Source: Helicobacter sp. 'house sparrow 1' (GTDB lineage: Bacteria > Campylobacterota > Campylobacteria > Campylobacterales > Helicobacteraceae). From it: a stretch of DNA of 64,000 nt. Each line of letters begins with the position of its first letter. Position 1 is the first letter of the stretch. The notes under the pieces were generated by a model. The model was not told the DNA's origin and made no database searches. It saw nothing but the letters and a program-made list of their open reading frames with translations. The translations under genes and the position numbers were made by a program. Location of the stretch: the NCBI RefSeq assembly GCF_900199585.1, contig NZ_FZQY01000001.1, positions 1 to 64,000 on the forward strand, in the 5' to 3' direction. Of this stretch, positions 18,065 through 27,829 are shown piece by piece.

Positions 18065-18765
18065 TGAGACTTGATTTATTTGTTTCAAAGAAATTTGATA
18101 TCAGTAGGCAGAAAACTCAAGAAATGATTAAACAGGGTTTGGTTTTTTGTAATCAAATACAAGTTACAAAGCCCTCGCATCAAGTTAGCCAAGAAGATGA
18201 AATTGTTTTAAAAGAAAAACCAAGGTTTGTAAGTAGGGCTGGAGAAAAGCTTTTTGGATTTTTGAAGGGAGAGAATTTTAGTTATAAGGTAGTGCTTGAT
18301 GTAGGATCAAGTACGGGAGGCTTTGCACAGGTTTTATTGTTGCTTGGAGTTGATGAGGTGCATTGTGTGGATGTCGGAAAAAATCAATTATCCCCTTTAT
18401 TGCGCAATGATAAAAGAATTAAAATTTTTGAAGAGTGTGATATTAGGCATTTTATAAAACAGAGAGATTATGACTTATTAACTTGTGATGTGAGTTTTAT
18501 TAGTATTGAAAAGATTTTTGGAATCTTAAAAACGATGAGTAAAGAAATGATACTTCTTTTTAAACCACAGTTTGAAGTTGGAAAAGAAGTTAAGAGGAAT
18601 AAAAAAGGTGTTGTTGTGGATAATGAGCTGATTAATATTGCTCTGAAGAGTTTTCAAAATTATCTTTTGGAGCAAGGTTTTTTAATACTAAGAACTCAAA
18701 AATCAGTTTTAAAAGGGAAAGAGGGTAATGAAGAGTATTTCTTTCATGTGCGATCTAAATATTAA
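18064..18765 (+). CDS. tlyA: TlyA-family rRNA 2'-O-methyltransferase / hemolysin A
   Basis: An N-terminal S4 RNA-binding domain (MRLDLFVSKKFDISRQKTQEM, residues 1-60) precedes an FtsJ-type methyltransferase. Its SAM motif is DVGSSTGGFAQVLL, followed by CDVSFISI and LFKPQFEVGK. TlyA methylates C1409 of 16S and C1920 of 23S rRNA in mycobacteria. Campylobacter and Helicobacter have a shorter form, and H. pylori TlyA is linked to hemolysis and adhesion. The ATG at 18064 overlaps the upstream stop. ribF starts inside the 3' end. Confidence 0.92.
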   Translation: MRLDLFVSKKFDISRQKTQEMIKQGLVFCNQIQVTKPSHQVSQEDEIVLKEKPRFVSRAGEKLFGFLKGENFSYKVVLDVGSSTGGFAQVLLLLGVDEVHCVDVGKNQLSPLLRNDKRIKIFEECDIRHFIKQRDYDLLTCDVSFISIEKIFGILKTMSKEMILLFKPQFEVGKEVKRNKKGVVVDNELINIALKSFQNYLLEQGFLILRTQKSVLKGKEGNEEYFFHVRSKY

Positions 18766-19567
18766 AGAAATTGCCATTGGAAAGTTTGATGGAGTGCATT
18801 TAGCCCACCAAGAGTTATTGAGAAGATTGGGGGAAAAATCAGGCGTAGTAGTGATTTATCAAGATGATAAGCAACATCTAACAGACTTGAGACTTCAAAA
18901 AACCTTATTGCAAAAAAAGATCTTTTTCTTCCGCTTAAGGGATATTAGAGAGTGGAGTGGAGAAAGGTTTGTGAAGTTTTTAACAACCTCCTTTCCTCGA
19001 CTAGAAAAAATAGTTGTAGGTTATGATTTTTGTTTTGGAAAGGGGAGGGAATATGGGGCTTTAAAATTAAGAGAATTATTTAAAGGACAGGTAGAAATTA
19101 TAGATGAGTTTAAAATAAATCATCAATCAGTCCATACCCAAAACATTAAAGATTTTTTATGGCAAGGAGAAATTAAAAAAGCAAATCTGCTTTTAGGAAG
19201 AATGTATCAAATAAAAGGTAAAAAGATACAAGGACAGGGGATTGGTAAAAAGCTTTTATATCCTACTATTAATCTTGAGAATCTTAATTATTTTTTGCCA
19301 AAAAATGGTGTTTATATTACTCTATTTGGCGTACATAAGGCTTTGAGTTTGACTTTTATAGGCACAAGAAGCACAGATCTGCAATTTAGTATAGAGGTGC
19401 ATTTATTGCAGGAGATAGGAGAGACTCTAAAGGGTGTAATTTTTGATTTATTTTTTGTTGATTTTTTGAGAGATAATAAGAATTTTAAGGATTTAGAGCA
19501 ATTAAAAAGGCAAATTACACAGGATATAAAACTAGCGAAAAACTATAAAAAATCTTTACTTTTATAG
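18728..19567 (+). CDS. ribF: Bifunctional riboflavin kinase / FAD synthetase
   Basis: The N-terminal FAD-synthetase nucleotidyltransferase domain has AIGKFDGVHLAHQELLRR and VGYDFCFGKGREYG. The C-terminal kinase domain has GIGKKLLYPTINLE and KNGVYIT. It makes FMN and FAD from riboflavin. AGAGGG precedes the ATG at 18728; a second ATG at 18746 is possible. The gene overlaps tlyA by about 38 bases, which implies translational coupling. Its end forms the arm of a terminator. Confidence 0.93.
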   Translation: MKSISFMCDLNIKEIAIGKFDGVHLAHQELLRRLGEKSGVVVIYQDDKQHLTDLRLQKTLLQKKIFFFRLRDIREWSGERFVKFLTTSFPRLEKIVVGYDFCFGKGREYGALKLRELFKGQVEIIDEFKINHQSVHTQNIKDFLWQGEIKKANLLLGRMYQIKGKKIQGQGIGKKLLYPTINLENLNYFLPKNGVYITLFGVHKALSLTFIGTRSTDLQFSIEVHLLQEIGETLKGVIFDLFFVDFLRDNKNFKDLEQLKRQITQDIKLAKNYKKSLLL

Positions 19568-19574
19568 TTTTTTT
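19538..19574 (+). terminator. Terminator after ribF
   Basis: AAAAACTATAAAA and TTTTATAGTTTTT form a 13-bp AT stem, followed by further T residues. The ribF stop codon lies inside the right arm. Confidence 0.7.
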
Positions 19575-19632
19575 AAGCAAGACAAAGGCAAAATACAAAG
19601 AAAATTTTCTATGACTTTAAAGGAATAAAAAA

Positions 19633-21555
19633 ATGAGCGGGATTAAAGAAAAGGATACCTTGATGCTACAAAGAATGGCAAATACTTTAAGATTCTTATG
19701 TGCTGATATGGTACAAGAGGCAAACAGTGGTCATCCAGGTGTTGCTATGGGGTTGGCAGATGTAGCAAGTGTTTTAGGAATGCATTTAAATACTAACCCA
19801 AAAAATCCAGGTTGGATTAATCGAGATCGTTTGATTTTTAGTGGGGGTCATGCTTCAGCATTGGTCTATGCACTCTTACATCTTTGGGGCTTTGATCTTA
19901 CGCTAGAGGATTTAAAGGCTTTTAGAAGAAAAGATTCTAAAACTCCAGGTCATCCAGAATATGGTCATACACAAGGTGTAGAAATTACTACAGGACCATT
20001 GGGGCAGGGTATAGCAAATGCAGTAGGTTTTGCTATGGGAGCAAAATATGCACAAAAACAATTTGGCAAAGCCATTTCTCATCAGATCTATTGTTTTTGT
20101 GGTGATGGGGATTTACAAGAAGGAATTTCTTATGAAGCCTGTGCCTTGGCAGGACACCACTGCTTAGATAATTTAATTTTAATTTATGATAGCAATAAGA
20201 TTACAATTGAAGGCGATACGAATATTGCAATGAGTGAGGACATTACACAAAGATTTCTAGCACAAGGGTGGCAAGTTTTAGAGTGTGATGGACATAATTA
20301 TGCGGATATTGATGAAAAAATTACTCTTGCAAAGCAAGCTTCAAAGCCTGTGATTCTTATTGCTCATACAAAAATAGGAAAAAGTGCAATTGGACTGGAA
20401 GGAAGTCATAAGACACATGGCGCTCCTTTAGGAGAGGAAGTTATTAAAAAAAGTAAAGAGGCTTTAGGTTTTGATCCAAATGTAAAGTTTTTTATTCCTG
20501 ATGATGTCTTGCTTCGATTTAGAAATACTTGCGAGAGGGGCGAATTATTAAATAAGATTTGGGAAGATGATAATAGAGAGGTTACCCAAGAGATTGCAAA
20601 ATGGAGGGAAAATAATTTTTCAAAGATAGAGTATCCAAGTTTTGAGATGGGAGAGAGTATAGCCACTCGTGTAAGTAATGGAAAAATTTTAGAATCTATT
20701 TCAAAACAAATACCCGGGTTTTTAGGTGGAAGTGCAGATCTTGCACCATCAAATAATACTTCTTTAAATTCTCAAGATTTCCCAAATGGAAAAAATCTTC
20801 ATTTTGGGATTAGAGAGCATTCTATGGGTGCAATCATAAATGGTCTTGCAAATTATGGTTTATTCCTTCCTTTTTGTGCAACATTTTTTGTCTTTAGTGA
20901 CTATTTAAGCCCTAGTATTCGCATAGCAAGTATTATGAATGCAAAAGTTTTTTATATTTTTACTCATGATAGCATAGGTGTTGGAGAAGATGGTGCAACA
21001 CATCAGCCAATTGAACAATTAAGTCATTTTAGATCTATGCCAAATTTAAAGGTTTTCCGTCCTGCTGATGCAAATGAAAATGTGGCTTGTTGGAAGATTG
21101 CATTGCAAACAAGTGGTCCTTGTATGTTTGTGCTTTCGCGTCAGAATTTAGAAGTTTGTACTCCAAAAGAAAACAACAAGCTAGTAAATGGAGGATATAT
21201 ATTAAAAGAAAGTGAGAATCCAAAGATTACATTGGTTGCAAGTGGCAGTGAGGTAAATTTAGCTCTAAAAAGTGCTCAAAAGTTAGAGCAAGATGGTATA
21301 GCTACACAGGTTGTTAGTGTGCCTTGTTTTGATTTATTTATCACACAAAGCAAGGAAGAACTTCAGAGAATTTTTGGTGATACAAGGATACTAGCAATTG
21401 AGGCTTCAAGAAGTTTTGAATGGTATAAAATTGCAGATGATGCCATAATGATGGATGGGTTTGGAAAGTCTGCAAAAGGAGAGGAGCTTTTTAAACATTT
21501 TGGATTTAATATAGAAAATGTTGTCCAAAAAGCAAAAGCGTTATTGAATGAATAA
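19633..21555 (+). CDS. tkt: Transketolase
   Basis: This 640-residue enzyme has the thiamine-diphosphate motif GDGDLQEGISYEACALAGH. It also has SGHPGVAMGLAD, GPLGQGIANAVGFAMG, the pyrimidine-domain stretch FGIREHSMGAIINGLA and the histidine region HDSIGVGEDGATHQPIEQL. It moves two-carbon units in the pentose-phosphate pathway. AAAGGA precedes the ATG. The addB start overlaps the tkt stop by 8 bases. Confidence 0.97.
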   Translation: MSGIKEKDTLMLQRMANTLRFLCADMVQEANSGHPGVAMGLADVASVLGMHLNTNPKNPGWINRDRLIFSGGHASALVYALLHLWGFDLTLEDLKAFRRKDSKTPGHPEYGHTQGVEITTGPLGQGIANAVGFAMGAKYAQKQFGKAISHQIYCFCGDGDLQEGISYEACALAGHHCLDNLILIYDSNKITIEGDTNIAMSEDITQRFLAQGWQVLECDGHNYADIDEKITLAKQASKPVILIAHTKIGKSAIGLEGSHKTHGAPLGEEVIKKSKEALGFDPNVKFFIPDDVLLRFRNTCERGELLNKIWEDDNREVTQEIAKWRENNFSKIEYPSFEMGESIATRVSNGKILESISKQIPGFLGGSADLAPSNNTSLNSQDFPNGKNLHFGIREHSMGAIINGLANYGLFLPFCATFFVFSDYLSPSIRIASIMNAKVFYIFTHDSIGVGEDGATHQPIEQLSHFRSMPNLKVFRPADANENVACWKIALQTSGPCMFVLSRQNLEVCTPKENNKLVNGGYILKESENPKITLVASGSEVNLALKSAQKLEQDGIATQVVSVPCFDLFITQSKEELQRIFGDTRILAIEASRSFEWYKIADDAIMMDGFGKSAKGEELFKHFGFNIENVVQKAKALLNE

Positions 21556-23752
21556 TAAGCTCTATGTTTTCTCTTCAAAGCGTTCTATTGGAGAATTTTA
21601 TCTCCAATACAATCAGAGTTTTGCTCCAAGAGCAATATCAATATCAGAGTTTTTTGACTTTTGTGTGGGGGTTAGAGGCAAAAAGAAAATCCCTGCCTAT
21701 ATTAAAAAGGTCTTTTTACTGCAAACATTATATCAATATAAAAATACACATAAACTACTCACTTTTGATCAAAGTTTTTTGGCTTATTTAGAGGGAGTAG
21801 AATTTTTAGAAAACTTTTTTTCAGAAATTGACTTAAATAATAAAGATATTACAGAAATTCCATATCAAGATATTTATGGAGATTATGAAGATCATTTAAA
21901 AATTTTGCAAGATATTTATAAAACTTATCAAGAAAAATTGAATCATTTTGGATTTTATGATATTTATTGTAATCAAGATTATGAAATTTATGATGAGGTT
22001 TTAAATCCATTTGAAAGTATTGAAATCTTTTTAGATGGTATTTTGAGTAAGAGTGAGCAAAAAATTTTATTGCAACTTGCGCAAAAAGCTACAATTAATT
22101 TGCACTTAAATTGCGATATGTATAACAAAAGGTTTTTGAATTTTTTGGGATTAGAACTTCAGGAAGACTATTTTTATAAAATTAATTTAACTTCTAAAAT
22201 TATAGAAGAATCAAAAAAGAAAACTCTGAGTCACCAAGTTCAAAGCTATGCTTTTCAATCTCGTTTAGACCAAGTATCTTTTGTAATTTTCAAGGTAAAT
22301 GAGTGGCTAGAAAAAGGTATAGAGAATGTTGCTTTAATTACACCTAATGAGGATTTTGTAAGGTATCTTGATTCTTTGGATAGCTATAGAAATTTTAACT
22401 ATGCAATGGGATTGGATATCAAAAAAACATCCTATTATCAAGAAATAGTAGGACTGCAAGAAGAAAAACTAGAGGATTTTGAAATTCTTAAAAAAAGAAT
22501 AAATGAGATTTTAGAAAAATCAAAAGACTTTACACAAGAAATTAGTCTTTTTAATCAAAAGTTTTTTGCAGGCTTTGAAAAAATACAAGAAGTGATTGAG
22601 CAATTTAGTATACAAGACCTATTGGCTTTTTATCTTAGAGAGTTAGAGGGAGTGAAAATTAGTGATACTAAAGGTGGAAAGATACCTGTTTATGGTGTCC
22701 TTGAAACTAGGGGAATAAGCTTTGATGAAATTGTTATTGTAGATTTTAATGAGGAAAATATTTTTAATTTTAAGGATAATGATTTATTTTTAAATACAAA
22801 AATCAGGAAATCTGTAGGAATGCCAACTTTATTTGATAAACAGAATTTGCGTAAGCATTATTATTATCAACTTATCCAACAAACAAAAAGGGTGCATATT
22901 ACTTATAAAAGCGAGGATAGATCTACACATTTTTTAAAGAATCTTGGAGCAAAAGCACAGGATTTTTCTCACACAATTTTTAGTTTCAATCAAATGAGGG
23001 AATATGTGGAAGATGAGTTTGTGACCCAAATTCCACAAGATTTTATTTTTTCAGCCTCAAGTCTTAAAAGTTTTTTTTCTTGCAAGCGCCAATTTTTCTT
23101 TAAATATTTAAAAAAGTTAAAAGCAGATGATGAAAGCGATTCTATAAAAACAGGAAAGTTATTTCATCAACTCTTAAAACAATCTTATGATAACTTTGTA
23201 GATGATTTTGATATTTTAAAGGTAAGAGAGTTTTTTTACAAAAAATTAAATGAGAGTATTTATCAAACCAAAATGGAAAAATTTGCTGCAGAAATTGAAG
23301 GTAAAAAAATGTTTGGTTTTTGGGAAAATGAGATTGTTTGCTTTTCTGATTCAAAGAGGAAATTTATAAAAGCAGAATATGACTTTAATACTGAAATTTT
23401 TGGAAAAAAGATTAGAGGATGTATAGATCGAATTGATTCTTATGGAAATCAGGAAATAATTATTGACTATAAAATTTCAAATAATGTAAAACAATACAAG
23501 AGTGATGAAAAATTATGTGATTTTCAACTACCAATTTATAAACTTGCTCTTTGTAATGAAGATAGAGAAGTCTCAGATTGCTATCTTTATGATATAAGAA
23601 ATGGAAAACTCATTCAAGAAGAACAGATGCAAGAAAAAATTGAAATTTTAAAATATAAAATGGCTAGTCTTGATGGGACAATTCTTTTTGATAAATGTGA
23701 AGATTTAAAAGATTGTATGCATTGTGAGTTTAAGATTCTTTGTAATCGTTAA
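21548..23752 (+). CDS. addB: AddB-type recombination nuclease subunit
   Basis: This 734-residue protein has a poorly conserved helicase-like N-terminal region. Its C-terminal PD-(D/E)XK nuclease core (GKLFHQLLKQSYD, GCIDRIDSYGNQEIIIDYKIS) carries the catalytic D and K. Cysteine 512 (FFSCKRQFFF) with C723, C726 and C732 forms the AddB iron-sulfur staple. AddAB repairs double-strand breaks. It occupies the position of the AddB gene HP1089 in H. pylori; addA is not in the window. It overlaps the convergent neighbour by 4 bases. Confidence 0.88.
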   Translation: MNNKLYVFSSKRSIGEFYLQYNQSFAPRAISISEFFDFCVGVRGKKKIPAYIKKVFLLQTLYQYKNTHKLLTFDQSFLAYLEGVEFLENFFSEIDLNNKDITEIPYQDIYGDYEDHLKILQDIYKTYQEKLNHFGFYDIYCNQDYEIYDEVLNPFESIEIFLDGILSKSEQKILLQLAQKATINLHLNCDMYNKRFLNFLGLELQEDYFYKINLTSKIIEESKKKTLSHQVQSYAFQSRLDQVSFVIFKVNEWLEKGIENVALITPNEDFVRYLDSLDSYRNFNYAMGLDIKKTSYYQEIVGLQEEKLEDFEILKKRINEILEKSKDFTQEISLFNQKFFAGFEKIQEVIEQFSIQDLLAFYLRELEGVKISDTKGGKIPVYGVLETRGISFDEIVIVDFNEENIFNFKDNDLFLNTKIRKSVGMPTLFDKQNLRKHYYYQLIQQTKRVHITYKSEDRSTHFLKNLGAKAQDFSHTIFSFNQMREYVEDEFVTQIPQDFIFSASSLKSFFSCKRQFFFKYLKKLKADDESDSIKTGKLFHQLLKQSYDNFVDDFDILKVREFFYKKLNESIYQTKMEKFAAEIEGKKMFGFWENEIVCFSDSKRKFIKAEYDFNTEIFGKKIRGCIDRIDSYGNQEIIIDYKISNNVKQYKSDEKLCDFQLPIYKLALCNEDREVSDCYLYDIRNGKLIQEEQMQEKIEILKYKMASLDGTILFDKCEDLKDCMHCEFKILCNR

Positions 23753-25206
23753 TCTTTAAGAGAATCTATTTTTTCTTTTGGTATCAACACAAGGTTTGTA
23801 TTTGTATTTCTTTTTGTTTTTTTTATCTCTGATATGAGACTAGGGATTGAAGCAGAAAGGGTGGAGTCTATATAGATTGTTTTAAAGGTGTTGGAATTGA
23901 TTTGAGAAAAAAATTCTGCATTTGTTTTTGCAATAATTACACTGTTGTATTTTGCTTCTGACATAATTTGTATTTTTAGATAAGTTTCAAGTTTATGATT
24001 GGTTGTAAAAACAAGAAAAACTTTCTCATAAGTTTGTTTATATCTTAAATAATGCGCATAAGCTTTTTTATCATTTGGACTTAGTTTGTTCTTATCTAGT
24101 TTTTGGAGATAAAGCCATAAAAAAGTCATTGTGCAATAGGACCCAATAATATTTTGTTTAAAGAATGTATTATGTATGGGTATGGAATTCATTGCAAGTT
24201 TCCAGATACTATCATCAAGATCTGTTGCATAGATATTTAAGATTCTTGTGGTTTGATTTACAATAGCATTGTAGTAATTTTGAAATTTTTGCTCAAAATC
24301 TTTTTTATAGAGTTGCTTAAAATCTTCAATACTTTTTTCTAAATTCTTAAGGCAGGGGGTTAATATTTTTAGCTCCTCATCGGATTTACTTACCCTTTGT
24401 TTTAAAATTTTTAATCTACTTTCAAGATTCTTTGTATCTTTTTTCCCTTCAATTTTTATATAAATCCCCTTAATTTCAGCCACACTATTTTTTACTCTTG
24501 TATTTAGCTCCATAATCCGCTCTTTTAACCCTTGTTGGGCTTTCATTGCAGCACAATAATGTAGTTGTGTTTCTAAGAAATAATCTATAAAGATTTTTGA
24601 TGCATTAATATTGGTATTTTTAACAAAGTAATTATAGGAATAATTGAGCTTATTAAGAGCTAAGAGCTGATCAGAAAAAGCATCTGTAGTGATATTTTTA
24701 TCAGTAAATACAAGATAATCAATTGCTTTATTTAAAAATCTTTTTGTTTCTAAATAATTTAGTAAAGCTCTATTTTCTGTGGGTTTTTTATCCATATTAA
24801 AATTGATGGTGCTTAGTTCTTGTAAAAAGTATTTTTCAACACTTTTTTCTACACTAAGACTTAAGGGGATTTTTTTGATAGAAAAATAATTTGTTTCTTT
24901 AAAAATTTTTTGAATGAGCAATTCTCGCATTTCTTGCTCTTTATACAAAAGCTCTTCATCAGTATCTGATTTCCAAAAATCAGATTCTTTAATAAAAGAA
25001 TCAGGAGGGAAACTCTGATATACAGAAGCCTTTGCATTGACAATATAGCCATTGCTATTGCATCTAAATTCAATCAACATACCAGCAGTGGGAAGATATC
25101 TTGTATCATGCCAACTCTCTTTTCTTAATTCAAAAATCTTTTTTGAGTGATTTGATACGACACCTACACCAGTAGCAAGAGAATATCTCAAAATTTTGCC
25201 GTGCAA
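23749..25206 (-). CDS. Uncharacterised 485-aa protein with cold-shock-like N-terminus and coiled coil
   Basis: The TTG start is supported by GGGAGG 5 bases upstream. Residues 1-65 (GKILRYSLATGVGVVSNHSKKIFEL to GMLIEFRCNSNGYIVNAKA) look like a small beta-barrel of the cold-shock/S1 type. Residues about 215-300 are charged and helical, probably coiled coil. The C-terminus (KVFLVFTTNH to TNLVLIPKE) alternates strands and helices like a receiver fold but lacks a clear phosphorylatable aspartate. It sits between addB and ftsK, which are adjacent in H. pylori. No function can be assigned. Confidence 0.75.
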   Translation of the reverse strand: MHGKILRYSLATGVGVVSNHSKKIFELRKESWHDTRYLPTAGMLIEFRCNSNGYIVNAKASVYQSFPPDSFIKESDFWKSDTDEELLYKEQEMRELLIQKIFKETNYFSIKKIPLSLSVEKSVEKYFLQELSTINFNMDKKPTENRALLNYLETKRFLNKAIDYLVFTDKNITTDAFSDQLLALNKLNYSYNYFVKNTNINASKIFIDYFLETQLHYCAAMKAQQGLKERIMELNTRVKNSVAEIKGIYIKIEGKKDTKNLESRLKILKQRVSKSDEELKILTPCLKNLEKSIEDFKQLYKKDFEQKFQNYYNAIVNQTTRILNIYATDLDDSIWKLAMNSIPIHNTFFKQNIIGSYCTMTFLWLYLQKLDKNKLSPNDKKAYAHYLRYKQTYEKVFLVFTTNHKLETYLKIQIMSEAKYNSVIIAKTNAEFFSQINSNTFKTIYIDSTLSASIPSLISEIKKTKRNTNTNLVLIPKEKIDSLKD

Positions 25207-25255
25207 CTAAACCTCCCTAGGTTTTGCCTGTTTCCCAAAATACTACTCATTTTTT

Positions 25256-27829
25256 TTGATTTTAATTTTGTATAATTCACTTCTAGGAATTTTAACAAAA
25301 AAATTTAAGGAAACTAAGATAAAAAGGTTATACAAGTTTATTATAATCGGCGTCTTATTGATTTTTTTATCCAGTGTTACTTTTTTGATGAAAAGTGATA
25401 TTGTAGGTAAGTTTGGTCAGGGAATAGGCTCCTTAAATTTTCAATTATTTGGATATTTAGCTCCAATATATCCTCTTTTTTTACTGGGATTTTTAATTTT
25501 TTTATATAAGAATCCTTTGGCACTGCAAATACCAAGCAATATCAGAAGAATTGTTGGCTGTATTATTTTGTTTGTTTGTAGCTTGTTTTTACAGTGTTTG
25601 TGGTTTCAAAAGGGTGAGATTATTATCCCATTGGTTATATTTTTAAGGGAGAGTATCGGGTTATTTGGTATTTTTATTTTACTAACTTCTTTGATTCTTA
25701 TTTCTTGGATGATGATTTCTTTAGATCATTTAAAAAAAACCTTTGAAAGATTTTTTTTCTTTTTAAATGTGGGGTTGGGCGAGTTTGGTAAAAAAATTAT
25801 CTTTTTTTATCAAAAAATAAAAATATGGGTTAAAGAGACAAAAGAAAAAATAAAGACTAGAAAAAATCAACAAGAAATTTTATTTATTCCAGAAGAGAAA
25901 GAGGAGATACAAAGAGATAATAATGCTTCTCAAAGAGTTAAGGAATCTGAGATAAGGGTTTTTTATGATGTAAAATTAAAAAAACAAGAGCAAAATTTAG
26001 AAGTTGGCCTTATAGATACAAAAGACACACAGGAAACAAAAGATTATAGTCAAGCAGTAATTGAACGCAATAAGATAGAATTTGCGCAGCTAAGACTAGA
26101 AAACACTCCAAAGAATGATAAAAGTAACATTCAATTTTTGCAAAAACAAAAAAATCAAATATTGGTAGAAAATCAAGAATTGCAAAAAGATGAAGCTTTA
26201 GAAGATAATGTTGTTAGCAAGACTGAAGAAAAAGAAATAAAGGAAGAGGAAAAAGAAAATAATTTAGCAACCCCTTTTGTTAAAGAGGAAGTGTCTCAGG
26301 ATATTAAAACACAGATATTTAAAGAGTTAGAAATTAGGAGTTCTAGCAGAAAAACACCTATTATAAAAGAATTAAGTGAGAATACAATTCTTTTAGATTC
26401 TTTAGAGAAAGGGGAGATACAAAAGCCTAGAGACTATATTTTGCCAAGTATTGAGTTATTGCAAAAAAATCCAAAACAAAATAAAGATTTTGATGAAAGC
26501 GAGTTGGATGAAAAAATCCAAAACTTACTTTCAAAGCTTAGAATGTTTAAAATTGATGGAGATATCGTAAGGACTTATACAGGACCTTTAGTTAGCACCT
26601 TTGAGTTTAAACCAGCAAGTCATGTTAAGGTGAGCAGAATCCTAACTTTAAGCGATGATTTAGCAATGGCATTATGTGCTCAATCCATTAGGATACAAGC
26701 ACCCATACCAGGAAAAGATGTTGTAGGTATTGAGATTCCAAATTCTAGTATTCAAACAATTTATATGAGAGAAATATTAGAGAGTGAGGTATTTAAAAGC
26801 TCTGCTTCTGCTTTAACTCTTGCATTGGGCAAGGATATAGTAGGAAATCCTTTTGTAACTGACTTAAAAAAGCTACCTCATTTGCTTATTGCAGGAACCA
26901 CAGGAAGTGGTAAATCTGTAGGTATTAATGCGATGATTGTGTCATTGCTTTATAGAAACTCTCCTGAGAATTTACGCTTTATTATGGTAGATCCTAAAAT
27001 GGTTGAATTTAGTATGTATGAGGACATTCCTCATCTTTTAACACCTATTATTACAGATCCTAAAAAAGCAATTGTTGCGCTAAATTCTGCAGTCAAAGAG
27101 ATGGAAAGACGCTATAAGCTGATGAGTGTTTTGAAGGTAAAAACAATAGAAAACTATAACCAAAAATGCAAAGAGTTTGGGGAAGAGCCTTTTGCATTTT
27201 TAGTAATTATTATCGATGAGTTGGCAGACTTAATGATGACAGGGGGTAAGGAAGCAGAGTTTCCTATTACAAGAATTGCGCAAATGGGAAGAGCTTGTGG
27301 GATGCATTTGATTGTAGCCACACAAAGACCTAGCGCAGATGTTGTTACGGGTCTAATTAAAACCAATCTCCCCGCAAGAGTGGCCTTTAAAGTAAGTAAT
27401 AAAATTGACTCTAGAGTTGTTTTAGACGTAGAGGGTGCTCAAAGTCTTCTTGGTAGAGGTGATATGCTTTTTACACCACCTGGAATTAGTGGGGTGATTA
27501 GAATGCATGCGCCTTGGATTAGTGAGAGTGAAATAGAGAGTATTGTGGCTTTCATAAAAGAACAGCGTAGTGTTCAGTATGATGATAGTTTTGTTTTGGA
27601 AGAAAGAGAATTAATTTCTAGTGCTATTGAAGAAAGTGAGAAGAGTAATTCTCCTGATTTGCAAAAGGCCAAAGAAATCATCAGAAGCACGGGAAAAACT
27701 TCAGCAAGCTTTTTGCAAAGAAGAATGAGTATAGGCTATAATAAAGCTGCTACATTGGTGGAAGAGCTTGAAAAACAAGGCTTCTTGTCAGCACCAAATG
27801 CAAAAGGTATTAGAGAGATAATAGGCTAA
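25256..27829 (+). CDS. ftsK: DNA translocase FtsK
   Basis: This 857-residue protein has four N-terminal membrane segments (residues about 27-160) and a charged linker (about 190-410). The motor domain has Walker A GTTGSGKSVGINAM, Walker B FLVIIIDELADLMM and ATQRPSADVVTGLIK. A C-terminal gamma winged helix (TSASFLQRRMSIGYNKAATLVEELE) reads KOPS-like sites. It clears the chromosome termini at the septum. The longest frame starts with TTG at 25256 without a Shine-Dalgarno and upstream of a TATAAT, so the true start is uncertain. The 3' end overlaps algC. Confidence 0.94.
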   Translation: MILILYNSLLGILTKKFKETKIKRLYKFIIIGVLLIFLSSVTFLMKSDIVGKFGQGIGSLNFQLFGYLAPIYPLFLLGFLIFLYKNPLALQIPSNIRRIVGCIILFVCSLFLQCLWFQKGEIIIPLVIFLRESIGLFGIFILLTSLILISWMMISLDHLKKTFERFFFFLNVGLGEFGKKIIFFYQKIKIWVKETKEKIKTRKNQQEILFIPEEKEEIQRDNNASQRVKESEIRVFYDVKLKKQEQNLEVGLIDTKDTQETKDYSQAVIERNKIEFAQLRLENTPKNDKSNIQFLQKQKNQILVENQELQKDEALEDNVVSKTEEKEIKEEEKENNLATPFVKEEVSQDIKTQIFKELEIRSSSRKTPIIKELSENTILLDSLEKGEIQKPRDYILPSIELLQKNPKQNKDFDESELDEKIQNLLSKLRMFKIDGDIVRTYTGPLVSTFEFKPASHVKVSRILTLSDDLAMALCAQSIRIQAPIPGKDVVGIEIPNSSIQTIYMREILESEVFKSSASALTLALGKDIVGNPFVTDLKKLPHLLIAGTTGSGKSVGINAMIVSLLYRNSPENLRFIMVDPKMVEFSMYEDIPHLLTPIITDPKKAIVALNSAVKEMERRYKLMSVLKVKTIENYNQKCKEFGEEPFAFLVIIIDELADLMMTGGKEAEFPITRIAQMGRACGMHLIVATQRPSADVVTGLIKTNLPARVAFKVSNKIDSRVVLDVEGAQSLLGRGDMLFTPPGISGVIRMHAPWISESEIESIVAFIKEQRSVQYDDSFVLEERELISSAIEESEKSNSPDLQKAKEIIRSTGKTSASFLQRRMSIGYNKAATLVEELEKQGFLSAPNAKGIREIIG
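25271..25276 (+). promoter_or_regulatory. Possible -10 for ftsK
   Basis: TATAAT preceded by TTG lies inside the longest ftsK frame. If used, transcription would begin near 25284, downstream of the TTG at 25256. Confidence 0.35.
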
